Part shown: positions 34,067-41,623 of the stretch, in pieces | How positions within the stretch are numbered: the first letter of the stretch is position 1 | Layout: every line of letters starts with the position of its first letter | Source: Bog-159 sp963785255 | GTDB lineage: Bacteria > Acidobacteriota > Terriglobia > Bryobacterales > Bryobacteraceae | Length of the DNA stretch: 64,000 bases | Assembly (NCBI GenBank): GCA_963785255.1 | Contig: CAWAUR010000012.1 | Location: forward strand, 399,160 to 463,159 | Reading direction: 5' to 3' | The notes under the pieces: generated by a model | What the model was told of the DNA's origin: nothing | Databases searched by the model: none | What the model saw: only the letters and a program-made list of their open reading frames with translations | Program-made: the position numbers and the translations under genes

Positions 34067-36055
34067 TTATTTGCCCACGTACTTCTCGACCCAATCCAAG
34101 CGGCGCTGCATAATATCCAGCAGGAACTTCGGCTCCCGGGGACCATGCGGAGTGCGCGGATAGACCACCATCTCGGTCGTCACTCCCTGCCGTTTCAGCG
34201 CCTGGTATAACTCATACCCCTGCGAGGTAGGCACACGCACGTCGGCCTCGCCATGCAGGATCAGAGTAGGCGTAGTTACTCCCTTCACAAACGCCATGGG
34301 CGAATGATTGAAGTAGCCGTCGAACTTATCCCAAGGTTCTCCGCCAAAGTAATTCGATAGAAAACCGGGTATGTCGGTGGTGCCCGACATACTCCATAAG
34401 TCGGTAACGCCGGCGCCCACGGAAGCCGCTTTGAAACGGTGCGTATGAGTAATTACCCAGCTTGTCATGAAGCCGCCATAACTCCAACCCATCACGGCCA
34501 GCCGGTCGGAATCCGCCACGCCCATGCCAATTACATAATCCACGCCCGACATGAGATCCTGGAAATCTTTGCCGCCCCAATCGTTCATGTTGGCGAAGCG
34601 GAATGTACGGCCGTAGCCGCTCGATCCTCGCGGATTCACACGCAGCACGGCGTAACCTTTGGCCGCGAAGGCGGCTATCGAGTACGTGCCATAACGCCCT
34701 AAAAACGTATCCTCGAAGTCGCCGGCCGGACCGCCATGAATCACTAATACCATCGGATATTTCTTCAAAGGCTGGTAAGTTACCGGATAAGTCAACAAGC
34801 CTTCGATATCCATGCCGTCGGCGGCTTTCCAACTAATATGTTTGGTTTCGCCGATCGGTAACTTAGGCAGTTCGCCGTTGGCATCGCTGACGCGCTCCGC
34901 GGTGCGATCGTCCAGTTTCAATGCATACGCCTCAGGCGGCGCATTCCAACTTTCGCCCGCGAAACCGATCGCGGTGCCCGTCGAATTACAACGGCCCGGC
35001 TGCAGGGTCCCCTGCTTGAGTTCGTAAACCGGCTGCGGCGTACCGTCCAGCGGCATGCCATAAATCACGCGGGAAACCCCTCGGTACTCGGTGAAAAACA
35101 CGCGCGCCGAGTCGCCGGACCATCCTATAAGAAAGGGTTGCTCGTCAAAAGTAGGCGGCAGCTCGCGAGCCTCTCCGGACTGGCGCGTGAGCAATACAAT
35201 GCGGTCCAAGCCGGCCCAGTTTGCCGGATCCGTCGAGCGCACAAACGCCAGGTAGCGTCCGTCGGGTGAATAATGCACCTCGCGCTCGGCGGCGCCCGTG
35301 GCCGCGATGGCGCGCACTGCGCCGCTCTCCACCGTTACCTCCGAGATACCGGCCTTCGTCAGATCGTTCGCGCCGGGCGTGGGCGTATGCGTAAAGGCGA
35401 TCATCCGGGAGTCGGGCGACCAATCGAAATCCGTGACATGGCCGGGCGTCTCCAGGTGACGCGGCACGCGCTTTCCGTGGCTGTCCGGCTCGGACGGCAC
35501 AATCCAAAGGCTGTGGTTCTTGGGATTCTCATCGACTACCCGAAAGTCGCGTTTTTCCTTCTTGGCCTGTTCTTCATCGGCGCGCTGTTCCATGCCCGCG
35601 AACGCGATCCACTTGTCATCGGGCGAAACATGAAACGCGCCGATCTCCCCTTTCCAATCGGTGAGCATCTCGGCCTCACCGCCGTCCACCGGAATGCGCC
35701 AGAGATTCGGCTTGCCGCTGCGTTCCGAGGAGAAGTAGACATAGCGGCCATCGGGCGAAAATTCGGGCGCGGTGGCGCTCTTTTCGCCGCGCGTCAATTG
35801 GGTGCGATGCGCACCGTCCGCCGCGGCCAGAAAGATCTGCGTGTCGATTTCGCTCTTCTCACTTTCCATCACCGCGTGGCTCTGCGTGTAGGCCACCAGC
35901 TTGCCATCGGGTGATGGCACCACTTCGCCCACGGGCTGCACCTGCATGGAGAGTTGCGGAGTCCATCCGGTGGGAGCTTGCGCGGTGGGCGTCTCGGCCC
36001 ACGCCGCCGCAGCCAGCAGAATAGGAATGAACTTACGGAATTCGATTTTAGTCAC
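34067..36055 (-). CDS. S9 family prolyl oligopeptidase/acylaminoacyl peptidase
   Basis: 662 residues from a GTG start: signal peptide (FIPILLAAAAWAE), an N-terminal beta-propeller with WD40-like SPDGR repeats (about 45-400) and a C-terminal alpha/beta hydrolase domain. Catalytic triad in order: Ser525 in GWSYGGFMTSW, Asp605 in HGEADVRVP, His637 in TPHGPREP. Likely secreted or periplasmic and active on short or N-blocked peptides. The GTG directly follows the TAA of the upstream aminotransferase gene. Confidence 0.93.
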   Translation of the reverse strand: MTKIEFRKFIPILLAAAAWAETPTAQAPTGWTPQLSMQVQPVGEVVPSPDGKLVAYTQSHAVMESEKSEIDTQIFLAAADGAHRTQLTRGEKSATAPEFSPDGRYVYFSSERSGKPNLWRIPVDGGEAEMLTDWKGEIGAFHVSPDDKWIAFAGMEQRADEEQAKKEKRDFRVVDENPKNHSLWIVPSEPDSHGKRVPRHLETPGHVTDFDWSPDSRMIAFTHTPTPGANDLTKAGISEVTVESGAVRAIAATGAAEREVHYSPDGRYLAFVRSTDPANWAGLDRIVLLTRQSGEARELPPTFDEQPFLIGWSGDSARVFFTEYRGVSRVIYGMPLDGTPQPVYELKQGTLQPGRCNSTGTAIGFAGESWNAPPEAYALKLDDRTAERVSDANGELPKLPIGETKHISWKAADGMDIEGLLTYPVTYQPLKKYPMVLVIHGGPAGDFEDTFLGRYGTYSIAAFAAKGYAVLRVNPRGSSGYGRTFRFANMNDWGGKDFQDLMSGVDYVIGMGVADSDRLAVMGWSYGGFMTSWVITHTHRFKAASVGAGVTDLWSMSGTTDIPGFLSNYFGGEPWDKFDGYFNHSPMAFVKGVTTPTLILHGEADVRVPTSQGYELYQALKRQGVTTEMVVYPRTPHGPREPKFLLDIMQRRLDWVEKYVGK

Positions 36056-37183
36056 TTACTTCACAGCTCCGTGCATCGCGGCGCGCAATGCATCCAGTAT
36101 CTTCGCCACGTTTTCCACGGTGGATGAGTAGCCCATCAATCCAATGCGGAACACCTTGCCAGCCAGCGGTCCGAATCCGCCGGCGATCTCGATGCCATAT
36201 TCATCGAGCAAGCGCTGGCGCACGTGCGCGTCGTTCACGCCCTGCGGTACGCGCGGCGTATTCAGCGTCCACAAGCGATGCCCTGCGGCGACATGCATCC
36301 GCATCCCCATCGCTTGGATGCCTGCGACGAACGCTTCGTGATTGCGGCGATGGCGCTCCCAACGGTTCTCCAGGCCCTCTTCCCGAACAATTGCCAGTGC
36401 CTCGCGCAAGCCATAAAACAACGTCGCCGAAGCGGTGTGATGATATTTGTGCTCGCGGAAGTAGCTATCGAGCAGCCGCAGATCCATGTAGAAGGAATCG
36501 ACCGGCGTGGTGCGTTTCCGCAAACGCTCCCACGCGCGCGGCGAGACCGTCAGGGGCGCCAGGCCCGGCGGACAGCCTAGTCCCTTCTGCGTACAACTAT
36601 ACGCGATGTCGATGCCGGTTTCATCCACCAGCACGGGCATGCCGGCGAGCGACGTAACACAATCGGCGATGGTCAGCGCGTCCACTTCATGCGCCGCTTC
36701 GCAGATTGCATGGCCAGCCTGAAATGCGCCCGTGGAGGTCTCGGCCTGCACATAAGCGACCGTGCGCGGCTTCTCGCGGCGGATAAAATCGCGGGCCTCC
36801 TGATCGTCGAACACTTCGCCCCACGGCTTTTCGAGGCGCACCACCGCGGCCCCGTGACGCCGCGCCACATCCGCGAGCCGGTCGCAAAAATATCCGTTGG
36901 CCAGCACGGCAAACTTCTCGCCGGGCGACGTGAAATTCGCGACCGCCGTTTCCATCCCGCTGGTGCCGGTTCCGGAGATGGCGATATTGAATTCATTCGC
37001 CGTGGAAAAGGCGTAGCCGAGCAGGCGGCGAATGTCTTCCACGACCTCGAAGAAATAGGGATCCAGATGACCAACGATAGGCTGCCCGAGCGCTTCATAA
37101 ACGCGGGGCGCCACTATACTGGGTCCGGGTCCCAGTAGCAGGCGCGCAGGCGGATTCAGACGGGCGAGTGTTGGGGCGGTCAC
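36056..37183 (-). CDS. class V aminotransferase, alanine-glyoxylate type
   Basis: 375 residues, fold type I PLP enzyme. LLLGPGPSIVAPRVYEALG opens the family pattern, SGTGTSGMETAVANFTSPGE binds the cofactor phosphate, and Lys200 in SCTQKGLGCPPG is the Schiff-base lysine. Closest to alanine-glyoxylate/serine-pyruvate aminotransferases. No signal peptide, so cytosolic, unlike the peptidase next to it. First gene of the aminotransferase-peptidase-kinase operon. Confidence 0.92.
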   Translation of the reverse strand: MTAPTLARLNPPARLLLGPGPSIVAPRVYEALGQPIVGHLDPYFFEVVEDIRRLLGYAFSTANEFNIAISGTGTSGMETAVANFTSPGEKFAVLANGYFCDRLADVARRHGAAVVRLEKPWGEVFDDQEARDFIRREKPRTVAYVQAETSTGAFQAGHAICEAAHEVDALTIADCVTSLAGMPVLVDETGIDIAYSCTQKGLGCPPGLAPLTVSPRAWERLRKRTTPVDSFYMDLRLLDSYFREHKYHHTASATLFYGLREALAIVREEGLENRWERHRRNHEAFVAGIQAMGMRMHVAAGHRLWTLNTPRVPQGVNDAHVRQRLLDEYGIEIAGGFGPLAGKVFRIGLMGYSSTVENVAKILDALRAAMHGAVK

Positions 37184-37270
37184 ATCCCCAGTGTATCAAC
37201 CGAGGGCGCGCCATTCGGGCTGTGCGACGCCCGCGGCGGCCGCTGCCGTTTACTGAGAGGAAGAAAGTTC

Positions 37271-37299
37271 TTGGAATGCGAGAAGATTTGGAGTATCCT
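37271..37299 (+). promoter_or_regulatory. plus-strand promoter, array copy 1
   Basis: TTGGAA, exactly 17 bases, TATCCT: a sigma70-type promoter that fires toward, and antisense to, peptide gene 1. Same boxes and spacing in copies 2 and 3. Confidence 0.6.
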
Positions 37300-37346
37300 G
37301 GTAGCGGGATCGGGGGGTGCGTGCCCCCCCCGATCCCACTCGGCCA

Positions 37347-37424
37347 TTACCGTCGGCGTTTACGCCAAACGATAATGACCGTAAAACTGCCGAGAGTCAG
37401 CAGCTTAACCAGAATTAGGATCAT
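37347..37424 (-). CDS. 25-residue hydrophobic peptide, copy 1 (toxin-like)
   Basis: Encodes 25 residues: MILILVKLL, a hydrophobic core TLGSFTVIIVW, and a basic end RKRRR. This is one predicted membrane helix with a cationic tail, the make-up of type I toxins such as Ibs or Ldr, though the sequence matches neither. AAAGGAGG lies eight bases before the ATG. The three copies differ at only four codons with no indel, while the flanks carry indels, which suggests the reading frame is under selection. A GC hairpin lies just upstream in the leader. Confidence 0.7.
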   Translation of the reverse strand: MILILVKLLTLGSFTVIIVWRKRRR

Positions 37425-37457
37425 GATCTGATCCTCCTTTCTGCTTCAAACCGGAAG

Positions 37458-37489
37458 GCCCGGGCTAATCACCCGGGCTTCTTCTCTCT
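37458..37489 (+). terminator. hairpin terminator, array copy 1
   Basis: GCCCGGG, seven-base loop, CCCGGGC, then TTCTTCTCTCT. On the plus strand it ends the antisense unit; on the minus strand the same hairpin sits in the leader of peptide gene 1. Confidence 0.7.
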
Positions 37490-37636
37490 AATTCGGAGCT
37501 CGAGTACTCCGTTTCAGGACCCGCTCATCCGTTTTTCCGCTGGAAAGGACTCCGCCTATCGAGGGCGCTTGTGGCGGCGGTGTTCTCATGGAAATCGCGC
37601 CAAAGACCCGGACCCGGATACCCGGATAGAAAGTTC

Positions 37637-37665
37637 TTGGAAAACGAGACGATTTGGAGTATCCT
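37637..37665 (+). promoter_or_regulatory. plus-strand promoter, array copy 2
   Basis: TTGGAA, 17 bases, TATCCT; the spacer is identical to copy 3 and close to copy 1. Confidence 0.6.
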
Positions 37666-37710
37666 GGTAGCGGGATCGGGGGGAGCGTGCCCCCCGATCC
37701 CACTCGGCCA

Positions 37711-37788
37711 TTACCGCCGGCGTTTACGCCAAACGACAATGACCGTAAAACTGCCGAACGACAGCAGCTTAACCAGAATTAGGATCAT
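37711..37788 (-). CDS. 25-residue hydrophobic peptide, copy 2 (toxin-like)
   Basis: Same length and ends as copy 1. Differences from it: Thr10 to Ser, Leu11 to Phe and Ile18 to Val, all conservative, plus one silent change. The leader has AAAGGAG with about nine bases to the ATG, a longer and weaker spacing than copy 1 because of an extra base and a G-to-A change in the AGGAGG core. Confidence 0.7.
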   Translation of the reverse strand: MILILVKLLSFGSFTVIVVWRKRRR

Positions 37789-37822
37789 TGATCTGATTCT
37801 CCTTTCTGCTTCAAACCGGAAG

Positions 37823-37849
37823 GCCCGGGCTGATCACCCGGGCTTCTCT
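37823..37849 (+). terminator. hairpin terminator, array copy 2
   Basis: GCCCGGG/CCCGGGC stem with loop CTGATCA followed by TTCTCT; shorter T-rich tail than copy 1. Confidence 0.65.
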
Positions 37850-37995
37850 AATTCGGAGCTCGAGTACTCCGTTTCAGGACTCGCTCATCCGTTTTTTCGC
37901 TGGAAAGGACTCCGCCTATCGAGTGGGATTATGGCGGCAGTGTTCTCATGGAAATCGCGCCGAAGACCCGGATAGAAAGTCCGGATAGAAAGTTC

Positions 37996-38024
37996 TTGGA
38001 AAACGAGACGATTTGGAGTATCCT
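37996..38024 (+). promoter_or_regulatory. plus-strand promoter, array copy 3
   Basis: TTGGAA, 17 bases, TATCCT; identical boxes to copies 1 and 2. Confidence 0.6.
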
Positions 38025-38068
38025 GGTAGCGGGATCGGGGGAGCGACCCACCCGATCCCACTCGGCCA

Positions 38069-38146
38069 TTACCGCAGGCGTTTACGCCAAACGATAATGA
38101 CCGTAAAACTGCCGAGTGTCAGCAGCTTAACCAGAATTAGGATCAT
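38069..38146 (-). CDS. 25-residue hydrophobic peptide, copy 3 (toxin-like)
   Basis: Identical to copy 1 apart from Arg24 to Leu, giving the tail WRKRLR; codon 10 differs silently. AAAGGAGGG lies only four bases from the ATG, closer than in the other copies, so translation strength may differ among copies. Confidence 0.7.
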   Translation of the reverse strand: MILILVKLLTLGSFTVIIVWRKRLR

Positions 38147-38176
38147 CTGACCCTCCTTTCTGCTTCAAACCGAAAG

Positions 38177-38203
38177 GCCCGGGCTAATCACCCGGGCTTC
38201 TCT
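38177..38203 (+). terminator. hairpin terminator, array copy 3
   Basis: GCCCGGG/CCCGGGC stem, loop CTAATCA, tail TTCTCT. Same as in copies 1 and 2. Confidence 0.65.
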
Positions 38204-38348
38204 AATTCGGAGCTCGAGTACTCCGTTTCAGGACCCGCTCATCCGTTTTTCCGCTGGAAAGGACTCCGCCTATCGAGTGCGCTTAGGGCGGCGGTGTTCT
38301 CATAGAAATTGCCGCTAACTAAGCCCGCACAAGACGCAAAGAAAGTTC

Positions 38349-38460
38349 TTGGCAAGCGACATGATTTTGGGGGTACTCTGGAACCGTAGTTCACTAGGAT
38401 AGGGTTCATTGCCTGCTTTGAAGCGAAAAGCCCGGCCCTAATCCCCCGGGCTTTCCAATT
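38349..38460 (+). repeat. decayed fourth array unit and terminator of the cyclase gene
   Basis: TTGGCA and TACTCT remain but are now 19 bases apart, the peptide gene is deleted down to about 40 bases (TAGTTCACTAGGATAGGGTT remains of the start region), and the GCCCGG hairpin persists at 38430-38453. On the minus strand this hairpin is followed by TTTT, so it probably ends transcription of the diguanylate cyclase gene. Confidence 0.75.
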
Positions 38461-38476
38461 CCCCGGCGACACTCGT

Positions 38477-39421
38477 CTAATCCGCCACAGCCGCTTCCAC
38501 CCGATTACGCCCCTCGCGCTTAGCCCGATAGAGCGCCACATCGGCTTCCCGCACCAGATCGTCGGCGTCAGGCACGGCCGGCGGCATGGCACAGGCCGCT
38601 CCCAGACTGCACGTCAACCGGATGTCGCTGCCTCCCGCATGAAACTCTTCGGCGGCGATGGCGTCGCGAATACGTTCGGCGTGCGCCAGGCCGCTGGGCA
38701 GCTCGCATCCGGGCAGCACCATCAGGAATTCTTCTCCGCCGTAACGGCCTACCGCATCGTACCGCCGCACCGAAGCGCGCATGCGCGACGCCACCTGGCG
38801 CAACACCGCATCGCCGGCCATGTGGCCGAAACGATCGTTCACCGGCTTGAACCCGTCCAGATCCGCCATGAGCACGATCAGCGGTTCGCCGCTTCGCGCG
38901 GAGCGCGCTAACTCATTTTGCAGAATGTCGAAAATGGCCCGACGGTTCCATAATCCGGTGAGGCCGTCGCGCGTAGCTTGTTCGCGCAACGCCTCGCGCG
39001 CCTCCACCAGCTTTTCCTGTAAAGCCAGCACGCGCCGGCCGGCCCGCAAACGCGCGCGCAGTTCCTCCACCTGAAATGGCTTCACGATATAATCGTCGGC
39101 CCCCGATTCCATGCCCGTCACAACATCTTGTAAATCCGCGCGGACGCTCAGCAGCATCATGTATACATAGCGCTCGCGTATGCTGGAGCGCACTCTGCGG
39201 CAGACCTCGGCGCCCTCCATTCCGGGCATCATCCAATCCAACAGCGCCAGCCGCGGCCCATCTTCCTGCCGCAATAGATCCCAAGCTTGCTGGCCATCCG
39301 GCACTAAGATGACTTCGTAACCCCACTCACGCAGAAGTTTATCGAGCATATCTCGAAACACGGGATTATCGTCCGCGACTAGAATCTTCGGCGGGGATTG
39401 ATCGGGCAGGGGAGAATCCAT
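38477..39421 (-). CDS. response regulator diguanylate cyclase (REC-GGDEF)
   Basis: About 314 residues: receiver domain (ILVADDNPVFRDMLDKLLRE, phospho-acceptor Asp in LALLDWMMPGMEG, KPFQVEELRARL), a short helical linker and a GGDEF domain with active-site GGEEF (VGRYGGEEFLMVLPG) preceded by DGLTGLWNRRAIFD. Makes cyclic di-GMP on phosphorylation; the nearby flagellar genes and FleQ-like regulator are possible targets of this signal, but no direct link is visible. The RxxD inhibitory site before GGEEF is not evident. ATG at 39421 preferred over a GTG three codons upstream. Confidence 0.93.
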   Translation of the reverse strand: MDSPLPDQSPPKILVADDNPVFRDMLDKLLREWGYEVILVPDGQQAWDLLRQEDGPRLALLDWMMPGMEGAEVCRRVRSSIRERYVYMMLLSVRADLQDVVTGMESGADDYIVKPFQVEELRARLRAGRRVLALQEKLVEAREALREQATRDGLTGLWNRRAIFDILQNELARSARSGEPLIVLMADLDGFKPVNDRFGHMAGDAVLRQVASRMRASVRRYDAVGRYGGEEFLMVLPGCELPSGLAHAERIRDAIAAEEFHAGGSDIRLTCSLGAACAMPPAVPDADDLVREADVALYRAKREGRNRVEAAVAD

Positions 39422-39438
39422 GGGCCGCACATCTTATG

Positions 39439-39463
39439 GTAGGACAGCCCTCCCGGCCTGTCC
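39439..39463. repeat. palindromic element, TAGGACAG..CCTGTCC type
   Basis: Near copy (one base changed) of the element after motB at 25520-25544. Here it lies upstream of the cyclase gene, so it is not simply a terminator. Confidence 0.75.
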
Positions 39464-39596
39464 ACTTGCTGCTTTACAAGCACACTGGTGGTTTTCAGCC
39501 ATGTTCCGCCGCCTGCACGAATCATTAAGCTACTGTAATCCTGTACCTTAGCCTATGGACCATGGATTGCCATGCAGTTTGAAGCCGGACACGACA

Positions 39597-41498
39597 ATGC
39601 CACGCTACGCCAGCTCTCGTACCTTCGCCACCGTGCTCGCGTTCACGGCTGCTGCGATCCTCAGCGCCCAGGGTGGCCCGCCGCCCGATCCCGGCGCACC
39701 GGATCGCGGCGTAGCGCGTATCAGCATTGTGGGGGGGGAAGTCAACGTTCGCCGCGGCGATTCAGGCGACTGGGTAGCTGCCGTGGTGAATGCGCCGCTG
39801 ATGGTAGACGACCGCCTAGCCACCGGAGCAGGCGCGCGAGCCGAAGTGCAATTCGATGCCGCAAACATGATCCGCGTGGGCGCACACGCCGAAATCCGTG
39901 TGGCGGAGCTGGGCTTGAACCACTACCACCTGCAAATCGCCCATGGCACCGTGACTTTCCGCATCCTGCGCGATTCTCCGGCCAAAGTGGAATTGGATAC
40001 GCCGAACGTCTCCGTCCACCCCACGCAGGCCGGCGCCTATCGCGTCTATGTGCAGGCCGACGGGCAAACCGAAATCACCGTGCGGCTGGGAGCCGCGGAT
40101 GTCGCCAATCCACGCGGCACCGAACATCTGCAGGCCGGGCAAACCATGCTCACCCGCGGCACCGCCGACGATCCGGAATTCCGCATCGTGCCGGCCATCG
40201 CCATGGACGACTGGGATCGCTGGAATGAACAACGCGACCGCGAGTTGCTGAGTTCTCCGAGTTACGGTTACGTGCCGCAAGATGTCCCCGGCGCTGGAGA
40301 TCTCGACAACCAGGGTCAGTGGGTGGACGTACCTTCTTACGGCGAGGTTTGGGCTCCCCAGGTCGGGCCGGATTGGGCGCCGTATCAAAACGGCCGTTGG
40401 GTTTGGGAAGACTATTACGGATGGACGTGGGTCTCTTACGACCCCTGGGGTTGGGCTCCGTTTCACTATGGACGATGGTTCTATGCCGCACCTTACGGAT
40501 GGTGCTGGTATCCCGGCGGTTTCGGACCGCACTACTGGTCCCCCGCGCTGGTCGCTTTTCTGGGGTTCGGACCTGGCATAGGAGTGGGCTTCGGATTCGG
40601 CAATGTGGGTTGGGTCCCGCTAGCGCCTTTTGAGCCTCTGTACGCCTGGTGGGGACACGGATTTTACGCCGGTTATCGCAATCCGGGCTTCTTCAACCGA
40701 GGCGCGAATATTGCGAATGTAAATGTCACAAATATCTATCGCAATGCGCGGGTGCCCAACGGCGTTTCGTCCGTAACGGCCACCGACTTCCGGCAGGGCC
40801 GATTCAACGCTATTTCGCATACCACGGGAGCGCAAATCCGGCAAGCCGGGCTCATTCGCGGCCAGTTGCCCGTGGCGCCTTCCGCAGCTAGTCTGCGGTA
40901 TTCGAATCGCATGGTGGCGAACGCGCCGCGCAGTGCGGAGAATACCAGGTTCTTCGGCCGCACCGTCGCGCCCGTGGAGCGCGTGCCGTTCAACGACCAG
41001 CAACGCGCCATGCAACAGTTCAGCCGTCAGCCGGCGGCTTCCACCGTGGCGCACGGCGCCGCACCAGCTACGAACGGGTCTTGGCGGAGCCCCACGAGTC
41101 CGGCCGCCGGTGAAAGCCGGCCAGGCAGTGTCGGCTCTTGGCGTCCGGCAAATGAACCGGTGCCCGGCGCCTCGCAGGCCGAGCGGCCTGGCGGCTATGC
41201 TCCCGATCGCAGCGCGAACGGATGGCAACGCTTTGGCGAACCGCGTCCCAATGCAGCGAACGCGCCGCGGCCCGCGTATTCGCCCGGCGGCTACTATAGG
41301 CCATACGCCGCTCCCGCGCCGGCCAACGGAAGTCCCCAATCCATTCGTGTAACGCCACCCATCGTGCGGCAGAAAACGTCGACGAACGGGACTCGCGCCA
41401 CCAGCGCGCCGCGCAGCCAAAGCAGCGGCCACTCGTCAGGCGGCGGGTCACACGCCAGCGGCGGCGGTTCGCACGGCGGCGGCGGAGGACATCGATAA
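39597..41498 (+). CDS. FecR-domain/DUF6600-type exported protein
   Basis: About 633 residues. Signal peptide (TFATVLAFTAAAILSAQG), FecR-like domain (about 40-190; VARISIVGGEVNVRRGDSGD, AEVQFDAANMIRVGAHAEIR), then a Trp/Tyr-rich section with WVDVPSYGEVWAPQVGPDWA and YDPWGWAPFHYGRWFYAAPY, the hallmark of the DUF6600 family, and a long Pro/Ala/Ser/Gly-rich tail ending in Gly-Ser-His runs. Probably envelope or secreted; role unknown. A perfect terminator follows. An in-frame ATG 14 codons upstream gives a worse leader. Confidence 0.85.
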   Translation: MPRYASSRTFATVLAFTAAAILSAQGGPPPDPGAPDRGVARISIVGGEVNVRRGDSGDWVAAVVNAPLMVDDRLATGAGARAEVQFDAANMIRVGAHAEIRVAELGLNHYHLQIAHGTVTFRILRDSPAKVELDTPNVSVHPTQAGAYRVYVQADGQTEITVRLGAADVANPRGTEHLQAGQTMLTRGTADDPEFRIVPAIAMDDWDRWNEQRDRELLSSPSYGYVPQDVPGAGDLDNQGQWVDVPSYGEVWAPQVGPDWAPYQNGRWVWEDYYGWTWVSYDPWGWAPFHYGRWFYAAPYGWCWYPGGFGPHYWSPALVAFLGFGPGIGVGFGFGNVGWVPLAPFEPLYAWWGHGFYAGYRNPGFFNRGANIANVNVTNIYRNARVPNGVSSVTATDFRQGRFNAISHTTGAQIRQAGLIRGQLPVAPSAASLRYSNRMVANAPRSAENTRFFGRTVAPVERVPFNDQQRAMQQFSRQPAASTVAHGAAPATNGSWRSPTSPAAGESRPGSVGSWRPANEPVPGASQAERPGGYAPDRSANGWQRFGEPRPNAANAPRPAYSPGGYYRPYAAPAPANGSPQSIRVTPPIVRQKTSTNGTRATSAPRSQSSGHSSGGGSHASGGGSHGGGGGHR

Positions 41499-41517
41499 CG
41501 CATCAGTTTCTTCCCTC

Positions 41518-41556
41518 GGGCCCGTACCGGCATTCGTGGTACGGGCCCTTTTTTTT
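41518..41556 (+). terminator. strong Rho-independent terminator
   Basis: Perfect 11-bp stem GGGCCCGTACC / GGTACGGGCCC with a nine-base loop and eight T's, right after the FecR-domain gene. Confidence 0.95.
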
Positions 41557-41623
41557 GCCTGGCACCGCCCAAGCCGGCCGCTGCCCAATTGACACGGAGT
41601 ACTTTGCATGATAAAGTTACTGC

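Larger units (their letters stand above)
37306..37489 (+). ncRNA. predicted antisense RNA, array copy 1
   Basis: Predicted from the promoter at 37271-37299 to the T-rich end of the hairpin at 37458-37489. It would be about 184 nt and fully complementary to peptide gene 1 and its ribosome binding site, the arrangement of a type I antitoxin RNA. Inference from sequence; no expression evidence. Confidence 0.45.
37672..37849 (+). ncRNA. predicted antisense RNA, array copy 2
   Basis: About 178 nt from the copy 2 promoter to its hairpin terminator, complementary to peptide gene 2 and its leader. Prediction only. Confidence 0.45.
38031..38203 (+). ncRNA. predicted antisense RNA, array copy 3
   Basis: About 173 nt from the copy 3 promoter to its hairpin terminator, complementary to peptide gene 3 and its ribosome binding site. 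Prediction only. Confidence 0.45.
37184..38476. repeat. array of three ~360-bp direct repeats plus one decayed copy
   Basis: The unit repeats with a spacing of 366, 359 and 353 bases, measured at the conserved TTGG(A/C)A box (37271, 37637, 37996, 38349). Each intact unit contains, on the plus strand, a -35/-10 promoter, then the reverse complement of a 25-codon gene with its ribosome binding site, a GC hairpin plus T-rich terminator, and a palindrome CGGAGCTCGAGTACTCCG. No other gene fits the region. The individual parts are listed separately. Confidence 0.95.

Noticed and set aside
37488..37590. 33-codon minus-strand frame in the 37-kb array (starting MRTPPPQAPSIGG)
   Set aside because: Open only in the first unit; the other units have an early stop, so it is not a conserved gene, unlike the 25-residue peptide.
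37168..37975. Plus-strand frames of 87 and 134 codons across the array
   Set aside because: They are antisense shadows of the peptide units, differ between copies and have no ribosome binding site.
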